64,000 nucleotides of DNA from Adineta vaga (Eukaryota; Rotifera): positions 13,082,001-13,146,000 of the forward strand of contig CP075493.1 of assembly GCA_021613535.1 (NCBI GenBank), in the 5' to 3' direction. The notes beneath the pieces were generated by a model. It had not been told where the DNA came from. It made no database searches and saw nothing but the letters and a program-made list of their open reading frames with translations. The position numbers were made by a program, and so were the translations under genes. The stretch's first letter is position 1; each line of letters opens with the position of its first letter. Below, in pieces: positions 11,549 to 23,700 of the stretch.

Positions 11549-12831
11549 GTACCTATAAATTTGATCTTGAAATATTGAAAATCGAATGGCTATTTTGCAA
11601 ATTTATTTTATATGAAAAAATTGTTGAATTTTTGTTTGGCTTCAATTTAATTACAAAAAAAAGAACTAAAAAAATCGTCACAATGATTGATAATTGAGTT
11701 GCTATGGACAATAGTAGTTGTACCAGTTTTCTTTTGCTTTTGGCAGTTATTAGCGATGAAGATATAGAATAAAATACGACTAAGTGTAGGTACTATCCAT
11801 CGATGATATTTTGAGTATGTCAGAAGTACAAAGTTGAATTTCGTTTGTTGCAAGACTTGTTTTCAAAATATACAATCGTGTAAGTCCAACTTCTATATCG
11901 ACCGATTTTTTAAAAATTTATTCATGTATTATTATGTTCTCGCGTATATTTTTGATTAATTTCAGAAGCAATATAATTTATGCACATATAATTTTGTTAG
12001 TTTTCTTTGTGAATCTACAAAATTAAGAACGTTGTTTTCTTATTTTCATTGTAAAGCAATCTTTCAAAAAAGAACTCTTTACATAATCGATCAATTGTAT
12101 TCATTATATATCAAGCATTTACAAAAATATTGATTCATTTCGAAATGCTCGACTTCTATTACATGTAACATAATTATTGCAACCATCTATTTCATTAAAT
12201 CCCATTGTGTATTGATTCAGTTGCAATCTCTAGTTTACTCTTGAGGATAAATAATGCGTACTTTGTTTTTAATGATGAAAACAATTAACGATATATATTG
12301 TTTCGCACTGATAAAGATTGGTAGATAATTGAGGGTGTCGATGAGTGATGTCTATATTATGCGTATCGCATAATCTAGACATCGTTGCACGTCGACCTGA
12401 GAAAGTTCGACAGAAAAGCGAGAAAATACGAGATCTTTGCAAAAGCCATCCAAAGTTATTCTTTCGAAATCAATAGTGATGTTTTACTTCGTTTTCAGAT
12501 GCGAATATAAGAATCTTTTGGATTTAAACTCGTTTCTTTTTTCTCGTAACTATTTAACTTCTTTTAACACATATCCATCTTATGTGCGAATGGAAAAAAG
12601 AAGGAATATAAACTACTCTCAATATGAAATATTTCTATGGAACTTCAGAAGAAACAAAGAATAGCAACTGCTTTTCAATTTTACAGATGGAATAAAAGAG
12701 AAGAAATAGCTCATGCGAAAGTCAGAATGACGAGTGCGTAAACTAAAATGCCTTTTGCTGCTCAGCAAGTTTTATTCTCATTTTTTTGAGTTACAATCAT
12801 CATTTTGGTAGTTGAAGTTTGCTTTCTTCAC
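11549..12831. other. Long intergenic spacer
   Basis: About 1.3 kb between divergent genes. A 75-codon frame (12437-12664) and shorter ones show no domain and are not called. The only structure seen is the hairpin at 12347-12383. Confidence 0.5.
12347..12383. repeat. Near-perfect 17-bp inverted repeat (hairpin)
   Basis: The left arm GATGTCTATATTATGCG and right arm CGCATAATCTAGACATC are reverse complements except for one position and are separated by TAT. As DNA or RNA this makes a 17-bp stem with a 3-nt loop. No run of U follows and it lies in an intergenic spacer. It could be a regulatory RNA hairpin, a palindromic protein site or a trace of a mobile element. Confidence 0.6.
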
Positions 12832-14045
12832 ATGACTTGGATAAACATTTGTCTGCTAGTATTGCTTGTATTTCTTAAACAATCAATCACACAGGACACA
12901 CGGTCATTTCGAATGTCGGTGGAGAATGGATGGAAACTCCAATGTGCAAACACAACTTGTTTACCATTTGATACTTTTATTATACCAAACATTCGCAAAT
13001 GTCAAACAAGTTGTTTAACTCAAATCTTCTGTAAAGCAGCTAGTTTTCAGCAACTAACATCTTATTGTGAATTATTTTATAATCTTCTGGGTCCGAATGA
13101 AAGTATATTAGCTGATATGAACATCATAACCATGATTGTTGTGAGTGGAGCACGTTCACCACCTGGTATGTTTGTATGAATAGTGTATATGAATTTGAGA
13201 GAGATCTGTGAAAATATATCTAATTACTAAAACTTGATAAGAAACTATTAAACGTAGATGCGAAAGAGCTTCGTATGATTTGTTGAAATGTCTGAATATA
13301 TCGTTTGATTTTCTTCTTTCTTTTCGCTAAAATAGAACCAATAACTACTTCATCCACATCAACTACAACCACAACCACAACCTCAACTACGACCACCACC
13401 TCAACTACGACTACCACTTCATCCACATCAACTACGACTACCACTTCATCCACATCAACTACAACAACATCAAGAACTACCACAACTACGACAACCTATG
13501 GATGTAAGTCAATGAAAACGGTTCTTTTTCTTTCTTCTCAATGAATATCTATGCCTGTTAAAATATACTAAAATATTTTCAATTTTCTAGTGTGTCTATC
13601 AGGTGGAACTCCAATTACATTTGATGATATTCCAAGTGCAGATGCCAATAATGGTATCCTATCATCCACTTATGCTGGACTTAGTTGGACTAATGGAAAA
13701 TATTTAAATGCAACTGCATATGCCGGTACTGGTTATACTTATGCTCGTGGTTCTGGCGATTATGTTTCATGGTTCACTGGTGGTGTAACAATTCAAACAT
13801 CACCAAATACTAACACAATAAAACTGAACTCATGTCAAATGGCAGCTGGATGGTCTAATTCAATCAGTTTGACAGTGACTGGTTATTATTCAAGTACACA
13901 ATTGTACACAGTTACCATTGCATTAAATACATATACGCAAGTTATACATGTATTTAATTGGTCTGGATTGAATAAAATTGTTTTACAACCATCAGGAACG
14001 GGAGCTTTGGATACTGGCATCGATAATTTATGTATTACTTTCTAA
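12832..14045 (+). CDS. Secreted PAN/apple-like protein with Thr-rich linker and beta-sandwich domain
   Basis: Exons 12832-13165, 13336-13503 and 13591-14045 give 318 residues. A frame begins at a TTG at 12805, but the ATG at 12832 directly starts a signal peptide (MTWINICLLVLLVFLKQS). Residues about 25-100 form a Cys-rich PAN/apple-like domain (CANTTCLPF, CQTSCLTQIFCKAASF, YCELF). The middle exon codes almost only Thr and Ser in ACT/ACC repeats, a mucin-like linker. The last exon is a beta-sandwich beginning CLSGGTPITFDDIPS and ending LDTGIDNLCITF, similar in style to carbohydrate-binding domains of secreted bacterial proteins. A broken second copy of the signal peptide-PAN part lies at 43691-44017. 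Probable role: extracellular adhesion or carbohydrate binding (inference). Confidence 0.75.
13346..13492 (+). repeat. Thr-codon minisatellite inside the PAN gene exon
   Basis: Imperfect units such as ACTACGACTACCACTTCATCC are tandemly repeated and code a Thr/Ser-only linker. The opposite strand is open by coincidence as a Val/Asp-rich frame, which is not called. Confidence 0.7.
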
Positions 14046-14661
14046 TATCAAATATCAAAAATCATCTATCAAATGACCATGATTTTATATGAATTGATTG
14101 ATGAATCTTAGTAGTTTACAAAAAAAAATATTCAAAGAAAGAAACAATTATTTTTATCTTTTTATTTCTGTGATTTACAGTACATTCTTTCTTCAGATAA
14201 ATAGCGATCCAGTAGAAACATATAGTATAGCTGTCATCTATTTGAGTACACTGTTTACTATGGTTGGTTCGACACAAACATCGATGCCAGCTGGTTTAAT
14301 ATGTAGATAGAATACAAGAATAGTGAAAAGCGAAAATATAAATGAGGAAATAGATGTGCTAATTACTCTCTTTACCGGCATTGTGAATATCTATATATCA
14401 ATACTATTTATTTCAGGTTCCGATCATAGAAAAAGACATGAACAATGAGATTTCATTGCAGCGGATGGGATGATTATGTGCAAAAATTGAGAGTAACTCG
14501 ATTTTATAGTTTATTCGAATGAATTCGAAGAGTTTCTTGAGTAATATTAAAACACACAGAGTAGCGAAAACTATGCGATTTATCAAGAAAAATAAATGAA
14601 GATCATCAAGATAGTCAATATATACGCGATTAAATAAGTTCTATGGTTATTGGCATAATGT
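14046..14661. other. Spacer between convergent genes
   Basis: 616 bp with a hydrophobic 70-codon frame (14098-14310) that has no start context or domain support. Nothing else seen. Confidence 0.4.
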
Positions 14662-15910
14662 TTAGCTTGTTGTACAATATCTGTAGCTTGTACTACTTGT
14701 TGGCACTAAATAAAAAATGTAATAACCACTACAATTCATAGCGCTGATTGGTGATACTGAATAACCACAGAAAGCGCCTGTATAAAAGCACGCATTTCCT
14801 GTTGTTAATCCACCAATTGTTGATGGTAATGATCCATTAAAATAGCCAGGATAACTGCTACCACATGTACTGGTAGTATAAATAGGAGTTGTAGCAATTT
14901 GTGTACCACTACTTCCTGAAACACGATACCAACCGGCTACGAGACTTGTATCATAAGGAGAATAACAACAACTATAACTGTTTTGTACATTTCGAGATAC
15001 ATCATTTAAAGTCATATATGAATAGCATTGAATTGGCAATGTATAAGAACCGGCAGTAGTTGATGCTAAAAACATATGAAACCTATTTTTATTGATCAAT
15101 CAAAGTAGATTAATATCGATTTTTCATCATCTATATCAAGACGATAGTGAAATGCTATTTGGGAGTTACATCGTTCTCTAAATAGACTATTGTTTTTTAC
15201 CTGTAACACTACCCACTGTTGTAGTAGCGACATTTTTTGAGCGCTCATTTATCCTGGAAAACAAATTATGTTATAGTAGATCTCGGCAATTACACAGTGT
15301 CTTTCTTACCAAAGTGTCACAAAGACTGCTAGTGGAATAGCTGCTAGAATAAATCCACTCACAAAGAAAAGCATTTTTGACGATGTCATTTTTGCACAAA
15401 ATTTCGAAAGACTAAATAAAATATATTAAACAAGTTAGAAAATATGTTTATATGTGTAGTTTAACACACATCAATATGAATCGCTAATTATGTTTTAGTA
15501 AATCTATACTGTTCTTAAGTATGTGAAAGAAAAGAAATTTTACGTGAAATTCGAATTTTTATTTGCATTTGGATTTGTTTCGAGTTTATTTTGAGCAAAC
15601 GAATCTCCCCAAACATTCGATTGATTTAGTTGAGCTGATGATGACCCATATTGTGGTGATGGAATGTGCGAAATACTTAATGATGACTTTTGTTGAGGTA
15701 CAAGACCGGCATTCCAATCACTACGGCGTGGATTCATCATTTGATTGAACTGAGGATCCATCGAGTGTCTCGACGTAGGAACTAATGGATATTCCGAGTT
15801 GCGAGCGTTCGTACCATATGGATATACTTGATTGTCATTCAGATCCTATATATATATTCGAGAATCATATAGCAAAGCAATAGTATTTTCTTTTTCATGC
15901 TACTTACCAT
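14662..15910 (-). CDS. Type II membrane protein with D8C (uromodulin-type) ectodomain
   Basis: Five exons (15910-15908, 15845-15544, 15411-15310, 15253-15201, 15065-14662) give 287 residues. The first exon is only the ATG before GTAAGT. The cytosolic part is Asn/Gln/Ser-rich (DLNDNQVYPYG...), and one membrane segment follows (MLFFVSGFILAAIPLAVFVTLW). After a short Thr linker comes a domain matching the D8C pattern of uromodulin and OIT3: CYSYMTLNDVSR, CCYSPYDTSLVAGWYR, then FNGSLPSTIGG, ACFYTGAFCGYS and MNCSGYYIFYL. The family is an eight-cysteine, extracellular, often glycan-related module. D8C normally sits in vertebrate and invertebrate ZP proteins; a stand-alone type II form is unusual. 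It resembles the 9946-11548 gene in overall plan (cytosolic tail, TM, Thr linker, C-terminal beta domain). Confidence 0.75.
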
Positions 15911-16910
15911 ACAACTGATTTCGACTGTATAACTAATCAAGAGTTATAATAATGTTGTCTCTTTTTATTTCACTCTTATTTCTTTAATTATATATTATTT
16001 TGTATGTGAATTTCATGAGAAATCACTTCTCGGCCGATCATAAATAGTCGTAGTGCTTCTGGATAGAAAGAAAACCTCTCATGTATATTGCATTCATTCC
16101 TTTTGTTTTTTAATTATTTTTATTTTCGCCCGAAATAATTATATCTGGTAGATTAGCTCTATTGTTGTTTGCACAAGGAATTTTTATAAGAAAATCAAAT
16201 ACATCTACACAGATCCAGTTGTGAAGATATGGATGAAGGTGTAAATCTTAGCTGTGCACACTTGATTTTTTTCATTCATTTCCTGAACAATAAAGATAAC
16301 ATCCATTCTTTCTCGTTTCGAGTAGCTTATTGAAATACTAATCAACATACAGATATGAAGTCATATATTATTTATTTTGTGCCAAAAAAAGAAATGCATT
16401 AGCTACATTTTAATTGAATTTTGCATCGCTTTTATTATCTTAAAAACCCTAGTAATAGCATGAGAGCTTCGAAATTGAATTTATAGATTTATACGTCTGC
16501 CACCCATGCAGTGATCACGTTACTTTATTTTATACTGGTATCACAATCTCAGTCGCTACACATGTTAATTATTCGATGCTTTATCACCAATTTCATCTTA
16601 CATAGAAAAGCAACTGAACATATTGTCCTACTCTAGTTCAATATGTACATAGTAAATGAAGAATTCATAATATCAATCATGCGTAGAACATCGCGGTCAA
16701 CAAAGCCTACTAGGTGTGAATATTGATGTAGTTGCCATCGAATTAAAATTAATCAGACTACGAAAGAATATTCTAAGCCAAACTAGCATCTATCGGCTGT
16801 GGGTTAGATTCAAAGAGTAACACCCTCGCCCACACCCACACCCACACCAACCACACCCCCAAAATGAAAAGATCAATACATGAATGAATCGGCAAATATA
16901 AGTTATTTCG
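15911..16910. other. Intergenic spacer with telomere-like tract
   Basis: One kilobase between the D8C gene and the phosphatase gene. AT-rich apart from the CCCACA tract at 16821-16860; no credible reading frame. Confidence 0.55.
16821..16860 (-). repeat. Interstitial telomere-like repeat (CCCACA)n
   Basis: Reads CACCCTCGCCCACACCCACACCCACACC and continues CCACACCCCC. On the minus strand this is (TGTGGG)n, matching the bdelloid telomere unit, with at least three near-perfect units just 3' of the phosphatase gene. Confidence 0.7.
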
Positions 16911-17516
16911 TCATATTTCGGTCCTATTTTCAACTAAAGCATGTTTATTCACTGTTCTTACATCAGTTGTCGAAATTAATGATTCTAAAAGATATTTCAC
17001 TCTTTCTAATTCACAGTCTTTGATACTTCCACTGTAAGAGATGATTGGAATTGCATTCCCATAGTTTTTTTGATACGTTGTAGGAGTATCATCGAGTATC
17101 AAAGTGTTACGTCTATTATAAGTCTTCGTTGAATTTCTCCATAATTTCTGTAATCGTTTTATTGTAAATGGCACTGCATATATATCTAACGATCGCTCTT
17201 GAGACTTTCTTGTACATCTTATTGATGTCCAAATAAACTTTAGTTTTGATCTTAAGTGATCTGGGATAATACAGGCTAGCACGGAATGAACATATTCTGA
17301 ACTCGACGCCGACCATATACCAATATCATAATGTTCAAAACACCACTCGACAAATTCATCGAGACCTGGCCGTTTCCACACTAAAATCGAGCCATCATCA
17401 ATTTTAAAATGATGATCTTGTTCAACTTGTATATAAGCAAGGTTTGATTTTTGTTCTGCAAAGATCATAGTACCATCAATATCAAGTACGAGTAATTTTC
17501 TTTGATATAGTGTCAT
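16911..17516 (-). CDS. FCP1/SCP-like HAD phosphatase (NIF domain)
   Basis: Single-exon frame of about 201 residues. The frame opens upstream at a TTG (17537), but the ATG at 17514-17516 (MTLYQRKLLVLDIDGT) is the natural start. Motif I is LVLDIDGTMI; FCP1/SCP phosphatases have DLDETL, and the two catalytic aspartates are kept here. KRPGLDEFVEWCFEHYDIGIWSAS matches the RPG and W(S/T)AS blocks (motif II). A conserved lysine is likely in FTIKRL, and LILDDTP is motif III. The family dephosphorylates phosphoserine in proteins such as the RNA polymerase II tail, in the nucleus or at membranes. The protein has little besides the catalytic core and no CTD-binding extension. The DGT in place of DET makes it closer to divergent or viral-type NIF proteins than to canonical SCP. 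Confidence 0.75.
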   Translation of the reverse strand: MTLYQRKLLVLDIDGTMIFAEQKSNLAYIQVEQDHHFKIDDGSILVWKRPGLDEFVEWCFEHYDIGIWSASSSEYVHSVLACIIPDHLRSKLKFIWTSIRCTRKSQERSLDIYAVPFTIKRLQKLWRNSTKTYNRRNTLILDDTPTTYQKNYGNAIPIISYSGSIKDCELERVKYLLESLISTTDVRTVNKHALVENRTEI

Positions 17517-18722
17517 GACTTTTCCTTCAATTACCAATTCAAAATAATTGAATAATTACTGAATCTCTAAAAAAAACTGTCTTTGTAGGATAAACCAGTG
17601 GTTGTAAAAGTTCACTGACAATTATTGAGTTATTTCAAACAAGTGACAAAAATCTACGGTTTATAATTCACTATACATATTTTATAATATTGTTGTTGCA
17701 TGATTTTACACTTCTTCAATGTTACTACGTTGTCGTGATGTAATGTCGTGACGTCATCAAATTACATCATCCGAAAATACATAAGAGTATTTACAATAAT
17801 AACAATAGAACATCTGGATTTTTTATTCAAATAAATAAGAATCATTTCAAAATACCATATTAAATATACATATTAGAGATGCTGAAAATCGAACAGAAAA
17901 ATTATTTTAAAAGTTTTGTTTTAGTCGGCAATATATAGAAGAAAAAAAAGAACAAATATCACTAATAGTGACTTGATCCATGCTTGTGAGTCACTACTAC
18001 TATCTCCTCGTCGGTAATATCTATACATTGTTTTGTGTGAACCGGTAAAATGTATTTTATGCTCGATCGATCAACGACGAAAGATGCATCATCATTTGAC
18101 TCATGATAAATATTTATAATAAATTATGTTGGCAAAAAAACATTTATTTTCGTTATTAGAAAATGAGAACATTGTAATATTCGTATAGAAAAACTGAATA
18201 TTCTAAACATATTTTGTTTCGATTAAATCGACGATCTTTTATTCAATACTGTTTCTGCCAGTTCGATTTACATAATTAGATCAAAGAATATTAGCGTACA
18301 CTCAAATTCTTTATTTTAGCGATTTGTATTTAAATGCTTTCGAATTCTCCTTTTTCTTCATGTAGTCAGTAAAATAAGGTTGTAATTATTTGCAATAAAA
18401 ATATGAGTCATTCTGTCACTTCTTATCATTTCGGTGAGTAAACGGATTTTTCACATAACTATTCGTATTCGTCTATTTGTTTCTTTTTTCGTTCGTTATT
18501 TTTGATAAGTCACATGTAAAATGTTTTATAGCAAGCATTTATAAAATTATTTCTTTTTGCATATCGTACCTTGGATTTTTTGAAATGTAATCGCAACACA
18601 CGTACCATTCTCCGTTTATATATATATAACTCGAACTTTATCAATTGAAATACGCCAATCTTTTTTTTTACTGTTTTGGCATACCAAAAAAGTTTAGTTT
18701 TAGATAAATTTACAAGAGAACA
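17517..18722. other. Long intergenic spacer
   Basis: About 1.2 kb between divergent genes, AT-rich with many T runs close to 18660-18700. I see no gene, repeat or clear promoter motif. Confidence 0.45.
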
Positions 18723-20501
18723 ATGAGTACAACATATGAGTATATGGATGAAGCATCTATTTGTTCAGAATTGATCTGCAGTATTTGTCAAAGTCCATTT
18801 ATTGATCCACAACAAGCTTTGTGCGATCACACATTTTGTCGTCAATGTATCACCACTTGGCTTCAGACAGGAAATACATGTCCCCTTTGTCAACAACGAT
18901 TGTCTATGAGTAGTTTGAAACCATCTCCACGTATGATTCGCAATATTCTCGATCAACTTAAAGTCAAATGTACAGCTTGTGGTCAGATTAATTTAGAACG
19001 TGGTCGATTCAATCAGCATTTACTCACATATCATAATGGAAGAGATCAACAACGAATTAATTCTGTAAGTAAATAGATAATTTTAAACATTGTAAAATTG
19101 GTATTTAATCAAGATTTAATCTTTATCTGATAGTTCAATATAACTATGTTTTCTTTTCTTTAATAGAACACAACAAGCAATCGTAGACAAAATCCATTAC
19201 CAAATAATCATGCATCAACATCTGGACAAACTAATGCTTCATCGGACACTCCATTTATTATTATTGCATCGTGTATCTTTTTTGGCATTATATTTCATTT
19301 ATTTCGCAAAGATTCTTCACTTGAAGCAGTCGTCAATACAGCAAATAAACTAGATAATGATGCAATAGGTATGCCGATATCATGTACAACTATTGGACAA
19401 TGTCCTTCACGAAATGTACTATTTGAACATTCATATCTTCTAACGCATGAACATCAAACGTATTTAAATTATTTTTACAACGACACTTATTCTCGTGTTG
19501 TAAAATGGAAACTCATTTATAGGTGAGTTTACTCTTGTTGAATAAAGTCTGGGATAGGAAATTCAGGTACTCACATTATTCTCTGATATTTGAAAAGAGT
19601 TATTTAGAATTTACTTAATCCAATCATCATCATCAACACTTGCGAGTCTGATAGCAATGAAATTCCCATAGTTTTTATTTAATATTCAAAAGTGATGTTT
19701 ATAACAATCTATCATTTTCATAGAGGATCAATACATGGTTTAAATGCATCAGCATTCCATACGCATTGTGATAATCAAGGAGAAACATTTATAATTATGT
19801 CAACCATTAAGGGTTATCTATTTGGTGGTTATGTTGATGCAAATTGGACAACATCGTTAGATCATGTGCCAACTTACAATCCAAGTGTGAAAGCATTTCT
19901 TTTCTCATTGATGAATGCAGCGAAAACTCCAGCGAAAAAGTTTTCCATAGATAGACGATATCGAAATTATGCCATTGTTAATGATATTTCGTCTGGACCT
20001 ATCTTCGGCGGTATGAATCAACCAGATATTGGTACTTATGAAATGAATGGACACTTTCGTTGTCAAATTCATTTTCCTTCTGTATACATGAGTGGTATTG
20101 GCATATCTTCCTTTCCATCTTCAAACGATTGTATCATTAATGAAATGGAAGTGTTTATTCCTGTTTTGAAAAAACCGTCGACTTTTTTGTGGTCGATATT
20201 CAAAATTATGATTTGTTTGATAGTAATATTTGTTGGATGGTTTGGTTTTGCTTTAATATTACGATATTATAATTTGAACAAGCCAATCGTAGCACGTGCT
20301 CTATGTTGTCTTTCTTTATTCTTACTTTGGATTAATTATTTATATGGACAATTACTTCTACTTGGACTATTATGTTCAATAATACTTGCCTCACAATGGA
20401 AATTGCCAAATCAACGTTCTCTAATCTCAATTCGTAGTGAAAAACGATTAGTAATGTCATGTTATATTATGTTACTTGTATATATCACCATTTTCTACTA
20501 A
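18723..20501 (+). CDS. RING finger-TLDc membrane protein, probable E3 ligase
   Basis: Exons 18723-19064, 19167-19522 and 19724-20501 join in frame to 491 residues. Residues 16-60 are a C3HC4 RING: CSICQSPFIDPQQALCDHTFCRQC and CPLCQQ; a second Cys/His pair (CTACGQ...HLLTYH) follows. After a low-complexity linker a membrane segment appears (FIIIASCIFFGIIFHLF). Then comes a TLDc domain: WKLIYRGSIHGLNASAFHTHC, STIKGYLFGGYVD, VKAFLFSL and a GTYEMNG strand. The end has two or three hydrophobic segments (FKIMICLIVIFVGWFGFALI, LCCLSLFLLWINYLYG). RING domains recruit E2 enzymes. TLDc domains occur in OXR1/TLDC proteins linked to oxidative-stress resistance and V-ATPase binding. The combination suggests a membrane-anchored ubiquitin ligase with a TLDc recognition module (inference). 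Confidence 0.78.
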
Positions 20502-20748
20502 TTCTTTTCACGTCATTGTATTTTAATAGAGATAAAAGAAAACTAAATCTTTAATAAATTGAAAAGAGGATGTAAGTGTAAGAAAAGGTATAGTACAGGT
20601 AGACCGCGATACTACACACTCTCAAGATGGTTAAAAATCATGAATAAAGCATTAATTATACAATAACGATAAGACAACATATGAACAGTATAATCTTAAA
20701 ATGTTCCATAATCTTCATAGAGTAGATGAATCAAAAGCAATGTTAAAT
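20502..20748. other. Spacer with CACACTCTCAAG motif
   Basis: A 247-bp spacer between convergent genes. Positions 20611-20630 read ACTACACACTCTCAAGATGG, one of the recurrent C-rich motifs ending in CTCAAG discussed in the findings. Confidence 0.45.
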
Positions 20749-23700
20749 TTAATGTGATGAACGCCAACTTTGAATTGATTCTTTAAATTCTTTTTTATAT
20801 AAATCCGATGGTAAAACAAAAATAATAAAAACAAGCATTGATGGAATAAATGATATAAAATAACCCGAAAGAAATAACCATGGATCTCGAGATGATTTTA
20901 TACAACTTGACATCAATGAAATAATCAAACGTGGTGATGATAAAATAATCAGTACAAGTGGACTAATTAGTATATGTTTACATTCAAGAAATTGTTTATA
21001 AAGATGTTGCCAATAACTATATACAGTTTGTGCCGCACTTCGTCGACGAGAAACATTTCTAATAATATATAAAGCTGAACATACATTAATAATAAATGGA
21101 ATTAGAAAATGAATTAAGATAATTGTTGAATTATAAGTTTGTAAAAATTGATTATAATTTGTGACACACCAAATACGTTGTTCCTCTTCATCGTCAAATA
21201 AATCTCTATAGATCGGTTCATGAATAAATGTACATACAATCACTAATGGTAAAAGAATTCTAATTCGTTTGGCGATGTTTTTACTTGTTTGTTTACGAAA
21301 TTGAACTCCTTGAAATACAGATATTGCTCGTTCAATAGCTACACATGCATTAAACCATGTATCAATTGAGAGAAAGATTTTCAATAATGGTTCAATTGAT
21401 ATACAACCAATGAGAAGAATAAGACGATTTGTAATGAGATTCATTTGAGAAAGTATCAGAAACCAAAATTTAGTTGTAAAAATCATCATTGTAAATATCG
21501 AAGTTATTGATGATGATAATAAATATAAACCACAACCAACTTTTTTCGAATTTTCTCTCTGAAAAGTTAAAGAAGAACAAAATCCATTGATTAAACCTAA
21601 TATAAACATAGTTATAGTTAAAATTGCACTGATTTTTATTGAAATTTTTTGTTGAAATAATGTTAATTTTGGACGAATTTCAAAACGTAGAATATCATCG
21701 AGTGTTAAACCAAAACCTTTCGCATAAAATTGACATTGTGTACCAAAATAACAATCGGAACAAATACAAATTGTATTCGATGGACATGTTGGATCGTCTT
21801 GTAAACATAAAGCATTATTTTTACAATAATTATTATATGAACATGTGAATTTCGACTGTTGATGATCGAATTGAAAACAATTCGGATAAAATTCACTTGT
21901 ACATAAACACATATACATTTCATCATAAAAACACCAAGGTTTGTTTACTTTTTGACATGTTAATGGATAATATTTCACTCGTCGAATCATTGGTAATATT
22001 ATCACTGTTGAATTCAATACTTCACTGATAGGATAACATCGTTGTTTTGAACTAATGCATGTTAATAGATTATCTTTAGGATTTTGTTGAACAACAGCTA
22101 GATAAAACGTATTGATTATCTTGATAAAAACCATATGGTATGGTATTGAAAGATAAAATGAAACAAGATTTTGTTCATGAGTTAGTTTTTTAACAAAAAT
22201 TAGATTCGATGGTTGAGATTGATTTGATATTGAACTTATATAAACTTGAATATGCGTTGGAATTTCAATTCTAGTTAAATCAATTGTTAATTTTCTTTTT
22301 CGATGTTGACAATTCAAGCCATAGAATTCATTTGTATTTTCATATTTTAAACTTTGACCACCATTTTGACATGTTAAATAACATGAATGAACAGGTTTTA
22401 TTCTTTCAATAGGTAAAACTAATTGTGCAGCAACTCGATTTACAGGTAAAAAATTGAATGATTTTGGTAAAAACCAACTTGTATAATGAATTAAAGGTTG
22501 TTTTTCATATGCATCAATATGTAAACTGTAATTTTTCAAAGGATCTTTTGGACCAGTGGAATATAAAAGATAAATATTAAATTTAAATTTACAACCCCAA
22601 ATTGGCATAAATGTTAATTGTTCATAAGAATTTATTAAACCATTTTGATCAATTAATTTAATAAGAATTGAATAAATACTATGACGATTAAATGGTAGAA
22701 ATCTCAATGTTAAACTTACACGTTGACTTTGATATTGACATTGTGAACCATAATAATTTGGAGGACAAAAACATCGATAGGTATTATTATCATCATCAGA
22801 TTGGATTTGAGCGTAAATACCACGATTACACAATTGTATCCACGAAGAATCATTCAAATTTGATTTAATATCTTCTATTGGTAATTGTTTAACTTTTGAT
22901 GATTGTTCCATTTGCCATAGAGGATATTCAAATGAAGTTTTTAAAGAAAAATATTTCCTATCCACCTTCTCATTATATCTTTGACAAAGAATTTGTTTAA
23001 TATTGGAACGATTTCCATGATAATTTTCTGAACATATTGATTGATCACTTCTACAAAATTTTTCATCTGCATTTCGAGAACAATCACTTTTTCTATCACA
23101 CAAATATGATGATGGAATACATTTCTGATTACCGAAACAATAAAAAATGCCTTGATTATCTAAAGTCGATTTCTTCTTTAAACAAAATTCAAATTCATCT
23201 GATGCTCCAAGACAATCAATAGTTCCATCATTTATGTGTTCAACAGATAAACAAATGACTGTTAAATTCTCCATCGATATACACGGATGTGAATATGAAG
23301 GACATTTCGAATCAATACAATTCTCTTCATCTTCTCCATTTGAACAAGCTGATCTTTGATCACATCTCGTATAAATATTATTACATGGCCAATAAGAATT
23401 ACATTCTGTTTCATCTGTATAATGTTTTCCATGTATTTCTTGGAAAAAGAAATCATCAATTCCATCACAAAAATCTTGAAAATTGATTTCATTAATATTA
23501 GTTTTAACATGCCTTTTACAAACATCAGAATTGACGAGTGGTGAATAACATTGATTATCGTTTTTATCACATTTAAAACGGAATGAATCATTTAATGAAC
23601 AACTTAAGTTATACGTCTCATCGTCACCCATATGACAATCAAGAATTCCATCGAGTAAACGATGTTTTGAAATACATTTCGATGAATTTTGACAGCAATA

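Noticed and set aside
12347-12383. tRNA or rho-independent terminator
   Set aside because: No cloverleaf flanks, no anticodon arm, no U run, and the genome is eukaryotic.
12437-12664. 75-codon plus-strand frame
   Set aside because: Biased composition, no domain, no promoter or splice support.
13220-13483. Val/Asp-rich minus-strand frame
   Set aside because: It is the antisense of the Thr-rich coding repeat of the PAN gene.
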